Shown: piece after piece, positions 58,717-64,000 of the stretch
Layout: each line of letters opens with the position of its first letter
How positions within the stretch are numbered: position 1 is the stretch's first letter
Source of the DNA: Torymus aiolomorphi
Lineage: Eukaryota; Arthropoda; Insecta; Hymenoptera; Torymidae
Direction: 5' to 3'
Assembly: GCA_036365515.1 (NCBI GenBank)
Contig: CM070877.1
Span: forward strand, 55,712,475 to 55,776,474
Length of the DNA: 64,000 nucleotides
Notes under the pieces: model-generated
The model's input: only the letters and a program-made list of their open reading frames with translations
Told to the model about the DNA's origin: nothing
Databases searched by the model: none
Made by a program: the position numbers and the translations under genes

Positions 58717-59169
58717 TGACCTCCAAAACCTAAATAGCGGGGGATGCAAGTTCCCTGTAGAAAAGGAAGTCCGTCCGACATGCACCAAACAGCCAGTTGA
58801 TTATTAAAAAAAATCCAAAACCCAAATGGCTGGGAGATGCGAGTTCAAAGTTGAAGAGGGAAGCTTGCATACGGGATACAAAAAGTCAGTTAATTATTCA
58901 TAAAAAAATGTAAAACCGAAGTAACCGTAGGATGGGAGTTACTCGCAAAAGAAGGAAGCACGGAGACTGTATCGAGGAAGAAACAAAGTTATGTATTAAC
59001 AATGTTCCTAAACTCCAATAGGTATAGGGAATTCGAGTTCGACGTTGAAGGGGGAGGAACGCAATCGGGTAAGAGAAAGTTGGTTGATTTAGTAATAAAC
59101 TATAAACCCATGCAGCTGGGAAAATTTGGAGTGGGAAGTGAATAGACGGCGCAAGTGAGTCTCAAGCTG
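58717..59169. repeat. Third satellite subfamily, ~93-bp period
   Basis: Degenerate units begin CCAAAACCTAAATAGC..GGATGC at 58723 and 58815, with weaker copies near 58910, 59005 and 59100, and end in a TTGATTATTAAAAAAAAT-like segment. A further copy lies at 59790-59930 on the other side of the palindromic insertion. Confidence 0.75.
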
Positions 59170-59769
59170 CCCGGTCAAAAATATCCAGTTGGGAAATCCA
59201 ACTGGATTTTCCAAGAGGGAAATCCAGCTGGGGAAGAGTGGATTCCAGCTAGATTTTGGTGGATTTCCCGTCGGATTCCCAGTTGATGATACCAAATATT
59301 CCCACCCATTTTTAACTGGATATTTAAGTGGATTCCCACCTAGATATAACAGGATTTCTATGCATTATTAACTGGATTTCCATTGAATAGAAAAGCGAAA
59401 GTTAGATGGATTCCCATCTATATTAAACTGGATTTTTACATGGATTTTCGCCGTCACGCTGGGATTCCCATTTATTATTAAGTAGAATTTTGAGTGGATT
59501 CCCATTTAATAGAAATGCGAAAGTTAGGTGGATTCCCACCAACATTTAACTGGATTTTTACATGGATTTCCGCCTTCGCCCAGGAATTCCCATTTATTAT
59601 AAGTGGATTTCCATTTAATCCAGTTAAAAATGGGTGGGAATATTTGATATCATCAACTGGGAATCCGACTGGAAATCCACCAAAATCCAGCTGGAATCCA
59701 CTCTTCCCCAGCTGGATTTCCCTCTTGGAAAATCCAGTTGGATTTCCCAACTGGATATTTTTGACCGGG
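59170..59769. mobile_element. 600-bp palindromic element with internal tandem repeat
   Basis: Ends are CCCGGTCAAAAATATCCAGT and its complement. About 155 bp at each side pair almost perfectly. TG lies on both sides (59168-59169 and 59770-59771). The centre has two direct copies of a 122-bp unit (starting AATAGAAA.GCGAAAGTTA at 59386 and 59508), and the whole element is built on TGGATT(T/C)CC words. The mirror-image open frames on both strands are artefacts. Confidence 0.85.
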
Positions 59770-60540
59770 TGGTGAGGATGTCACGAAGACAACTCCAAAA
59801 CCTATATAGCCGGCGGATGCGAGCTCCAGCTAGAAGCGAAAATAAAGCAGGGAAGACGAAGAAAACAAATAAATTATTAAATAAACTTTAAATCCCAAAT
59901 TGTCGAAGAATACGAGATTCACGCTGATGAGAATAAGTAGAGGCGCGCCGGCTGCAATCGGCAGTCGACTCGCGGCGCTCCTCTGGAGAAGAGGATAGTC
60001 CGAGCTAGGGTTATTGAGGTAAATAAAGCCCAGAATAATACTATTTAATTAGTAATTTCATTTATTTTTCACCTTACCCCCAACCCGTCCCCCCTATATA
60101 CATAGATAAGAGTCGGCCGTGGTGGCTCGCCCGCACACGATTAGCTGACTCCCGAGGGGGGGGGGCTGATCACCTCATGCTCATGCAGGTTTCCTTCCCC
60201 CTCCTTCCCTCTCCTTCCCTTCCTCCTCTCTCGTTGAGGTGGTAGTGACGACTTAGCCGCACAGGGTATGTTGCACCTACGTACAGACGTTTTATCAACC
60301 CTTTTCTTTTTTCCTCTTTCCCCCCCTCTTTTTCCCACAAAAAGGTTTTCATCCCCCCCAGTTTCTTTGAACAGTTCGCTGCACAAGCGTAAGTGTATCA
60401 AGCTTAATATTAAGCTAGCAAATCGCATGTTTCTCGGAAACGGATGGAGTAGAATAATCCGGTCGGGTGTAGAAAATTTACTCAAATTAGTAGAAAATTA
60501 TGACATTGGTTATAAGCCCGGATCATAAAAGTGATCTGCT
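59770..60540. other. End of satellite copy and mixed unique DNA
   Basis: 59790-59930 is a third-subfamily satellite unit. 59931-60540 has a GC-rich segment, a G-run at 60156-60165 and C/T-rich tracts. An open frame at 60268-60528 shows no family resemblance. No gene is supported. Confidence 0.5.
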
Positions 60541-62040
60541 ATCTTAATAGACGTTGAGTTCTTGCCTTTGTTATCGTAATCAGCATTGAAGAAGAAATCT
60601 ACTAAATCATGCTAGCAGTATTGCTCTCTGAGAAGAGTTACATATGCGTGCTCTTTCTTACATAAAGAGAAGTGCTGGTCCCAAATGGAAAGAGCTTTAA
60701 CATGCCAAATGCCAGGAGTCGCGCATTCGAAGAAAAGCTACGTACATGCGCTAACTCTTATAAAGAGAGAAAACGCTGGTCGGAAATGCAAAAAGCTTTA
60801 ACATCTCAGGAATGGCGCACTCGAAGAAGAACAACGTACGCGAGCTGTTGCCTTTATAATCGTAATCGGCACTGAAGAAGGAGTGTACTAAGTCATAAAG
60901 AGAAAACGCTGGTCCCAAAAGGGAAGTTTTATCATTTTTTTATCATGCCAGGACTCGCTCTTTGGAAAAGGAGCTACGTTCACGTGCTCTTGCCTTTTTA
61001 ATCGTAATCAGTGTTAAAGAAGGGATGTACTTTATTGTTTCAGGTATCGCGCTCTCGGAAATAAGCTAAATACGTGTGGTTTTGTTTATATAAAGAGAAA
61101 ACGCTGGTACCAAATTAAAGAGTTTTAACGTGCCGGGAGTCACGTTCTCGGAATAGAGCTACGTACTCGTGCTTTTGCTTACATGAAGAGAAAACCCTAG
61201 TCCGAAATGAAAAGAGGTTTAACGTCTGAATCGTGCGAGAAGTCGCGCAGCCGTAGACGAGCTCTGCCAGTGCACTTTCGTTTTCCTAAAGCAAAAAACA
61301 CTCCTTATATTTACCTCCTTACATACCCGTCAACGAGCTTTGCATGCGCGAATTTCCTTTGATATGTCGAATCATTGCTGCAAAACGAAGGTTGAGTCGC
61401 ACGAGGAGCTGTGCACCATTACACGAGCTTTGCCAGCGTACTTTCGCTTTCATAAGGCGAAAACACTCCTAAATCGCGCAAAGAGTCACGACGCGTAGTC
61501 GAGCTTTGCACGCACTACTTTGTTTGATAAAGCGAACCATTGCTTCAAAACGAAAGCTAAGTGGTGGGAGAACTTGCGCGTCCATAGACGAGCTTTGCTC
61601 GCACAATTTTGCTTTCATAAGTCAAAAAACACTCCTAACTCGTGCGAGGAATCATGTACCCGTAGACGAGCTTTGCACGCGCGAAATTCCTTCGATAAGG
61701 CGAATCATTGCTCCAAACCGAAGGATGAGTGACGCGAGGAATCGCGCACCCGTAGACAAGCTGTGCATGCGCTATTTTCGTTTGATAAGGCGAATCATTG
61801 CTCCAAACTGAAGGATGAGTGATGCGAGGAGTCGCGCACTCGTAGATGAGCTTTTCCAGCGTACTTTCGCTTTCATAAGACGAAAACACTACTAAATTGC
61901 GCGTGGTGTCACGACCCGTAGACAAGCTTTGCACGCACGATTTTTGTTTGATAAGGCGAATCATTGCTCTATAACGATAGCTGAGTGGTGCGAGGAGACG
62001 CGCATTCATGTACGAGCTTTGCCCGATCACTTTTGCTTTT
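60541..62040. repeat. Diverged satellite units, subfamilies 2 and 4
   Basis: 60541-61200 carries units with GAGAAAACGCTGGTC and TCGAAGAAGAGCTACGTAC. 61200-62040 carries units of about 75-90 bp with CGTAGACGAGCTTTGCACGC and AAGGCGAATCATTGCTC. All keep the layout of the main satellite: GAGTCGCGC, then a core with GA(C/A)GAGCT, then T-rich, then A-rich. Confidence 0.85.
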
Positions 62041-62220
<180 letters not shown>

Positions 62221-62388
62221 TTCACTTTTTGTGTTTTGTTTTGCAAACTATATAGTTGTTTTCGGTACAAGTGCGAAAGTATTGATTCTAGCACGAGTGT
62301 GAGGTTTGTCGTCTGAGCGAAGCGAGGATGACAATCACAAGAGTGTATAATCATCTTCCACACGTGTATCAAACAATATATTTCGAGT

Positions 62389-62405
62389 CAGGGGGCGTAA
62401 AAGCG
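62389..62405. other. Candidate hAT terminal inverted repeat
   Basis: CAGGGGGCGTAAAAGCG lies 220 bp beyond the 3' end of the hAT gene and begins CAGGGG, as many hAT termini do. The other end is outside the window, so this cannot be confirmed here. Confidence 0.3.
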
Positions 62406-62610
62406 ATTTTCAAAATTTTCAGAATGCATATAAAGACGCACTTTACGCACACTGAATCGAAAACTTAAATTTCTTAATAATAATGGTATGTAGAAGAATT
62501 ATACAACCATTTGTATGAATTTGTTCAGTGTCTTTATTGAGAAGATTACTTTAAGGAGAAGTTCTTATTGAAAAAAAAAAATAATAAATCCACACACACA
62601 CACACATATC

Positions 62611-64000
62611 TTACAATAGCAAGCGTATCAAATTCATCATGTCATCTTCATTATCATTTTCTTCTTCATTATATCTATTAGCATTTTCAACGAGTCGATA
62701 CATTCCGTCCGTCGGCTGAAATGTTGATACGTCATTACAACCACGAAGCTTTAAATAACTCACTGCCTGCATCTGTGCATTCATTGATTTCAAGCTTAAA
62801 CGGTTTCTGTGTTTTGTCTTTAGTAGTCTCTCTAAACTCCATTCCCTTTCAGGTTGTGCATTCGAGTGCGGTGTGCATAAGACGTTCAAAGCAAATTTGG
62901 AAAGATTTTGACATATCAATTCATCGTTTTCATTCCGAACAGATTGCATGATTGACCAAAAATGCTCTACATCAATATCTCCGTCGAAGTCATACATATG
63001 TTGTGTCAGTAAACACCATTCGTTTTCGACATCTTGTTGTACTACTCCTTGAAGTGCTCGAGGATAAAATTCTATTAAATTTTGTATCATTCTCGGATTA
63101 TTTACATGGAAATTATTTGAAAGAGCATTAAATGGAAGAAGGCAACTGACTATTCGATACTCGTACCATGGATTAAATAATCGCTGCCTAATTTGTTTCG
63201 CTAAACATATGAAGTAATCCCTAAAATTCGTCATTAGTCTAGTTTATTGTTCTTCATCTAAATTTAGTACTAAATTCATTATGTCTTCTTCGATTTCCAT
63301 TTCATTGATTGGTTTATAATTTCTTTCGTTTTCAATGTCAATAGTATCGACGTCAGTATCATCGACATACTGCTCTTTTAAAAAATGTTTCAGAATATCG
63401 ACATACGTCGTTTCAATTCTATCATAAACTTTGTGTATAAGAACCTCTTCTCGTTGAAGTCACCCATTAAGGTTTTCCATAACTGGTAAAATATAGCATA
63501 AAAACTTGAGGTAGCATTGTGTTGTAGGCTCATCAAGTGTATCACATAGCTGTCTGGCAACGTCATTACCATCAGCCATGCCACGTAGAACACTATGAAT
63601 TGGTACCCATTGATTTAAAATTCTTTCTATGCAAGGTCCCATTGACAGCCATCGTGTAGGAACAGGCCTCAAAATTTGAAGTACGTCGTGATTTTCATTG
63701 ATTTGCTTTTGCGCTAATAAATGTTTCCGTTTCGGGGTTTTAAAAAATTATAAATATCACGAGGCAAATCAATTATACGCTGAGGTATCATTTTAATGCT
63801 ATACGACGCGCATAAATGTGCAGCGTGACATGGGCATGAAACCGTATGGCTTCCCGGAAAATCTCTTCGAAATTTTTGTGCAACAGAATTTACAAGCCTT
63901 ACCATGACGTTGCACCCATCAGAAACAAAAGCTTGTAAATTTTCACGGGGAATAACATCAAAGTTATTGAATGATTCAATAATTCATTGATACAGCCCAT
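62611..64000 (-). pseudogene. hAT transposase, C-terminal part, truncated by window edge
   Basis: Minus-strand frames give the hAT catalytic and dimerisation regions. In order: VSDGCNVMVRLVNSVAQKF and CPCHAAHLCAS with DLPRDIYNFL (64000-63714), PVPTRWLSMGPCIERILNQW (about 63660), YDRIETTYVDILKHFLKEQY (about 63400), and the C-terminal dimerisation motif FALNVLCTPHSNAQPEREWS followed by TKHRNRLSLKSMNAQM (about 62880-62780). It stops at 62611. Breaks are a TGA near 63985, a shift near 63715 and stops at about 63460 and 63240. The CH..HLC..... segment resembles the ZBED/ZMYM-like hAT lineage. The 5' part lies beyond 64000. Confidence 0.85.

Noticed and set aside
59478..59775. Two ~90-codon frames with the same sequence on opposite strands
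   Set aside because: Mirror copies generated by the arms of the palindromic element.

Overview
The window looks like a heterochromatic, transposon-packed stretch of an arthropod genome, most likely an insect. The evidence is intron-bearing eukaryotic gene fragments, BEL/Pao and Gypsy LTR elements, a DD34D mariner, a hAT transposase, a CACTA-related element and long satellite arrays in AT-rich DNA. I could not fix the species. No intact host gene, tRNA, rRNA or CRISPR array was found. Almost every coding region is broken by stops or frameshifts, so most genes are listed as pseudogenes.

Layout. 1-820 is AT-rich flank. 821-8658 is a complete but dead BEL/Pao element (300-bp LTRs, tRNA-Tyr-type primer site, gag-pol-DUF5641). 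8659-10033 is AT-rich and holds one copy of a duplicated segment. 10034-23804 is a Gypsy element (here Gypsy-1) with a CTCT target duplication. Its LTRs carry variable numbers of a ~337-bp subrepeat, its Gag carries ten intact CCHC knuckles, its integrase triad is intact, and a mariner (20251-21543) sits in its 3' region. The second copy of the duplicated segment lies at 23809-24630 and carries a 250-bp MITE. After unremarkable DNA and small repeats, 27431-36191 is the internal region of a second, badly decayed Gypsy element (Gypsy-2) without recognisable LTRs.

37236-38150 holds a GC-rich minus-strand coding relic of unknown family. 39.7-42.7 kb contains a ~380-bp tandem repeat whose GC-rich core reads as a repeated short exon on the minus strand. 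43.2-44.4 kb has fragments of two unrelated housekeeping genes, the TFIIA large subunit and the geranylgeranyltransferase-I beta subunit. 44.7-46.4 kb has two long imperfect inverted repeats.

From 46.7 to 62.0 kb the DNA is a satellite domain of monomers of about 80-97 bp in several diverged subfamilies. Inserted in it are a Mutator-like foldback (9-bp target duplication), a 7.2-kb DNA transposon at 48306-55540 and a 600-bp palindromic element at 59170-59769. The 7.2-kb transposon has TIRs starting CCCAGGCGGAAA. It encodes a TNP2/CACTA-related transposase on one strand and a divergent, intron-bearing, possibly BEN-domain protein on the other. After a (CT)n run the window ends in a broken hAT transposase gene that continues past 64000.

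The most interesting items are the two-gene 7.2-kb transposon, the Gypsy LTR subrepeats that embed polypurine tracts, and the repeated exon-like array at 39.7-42.7 kb.
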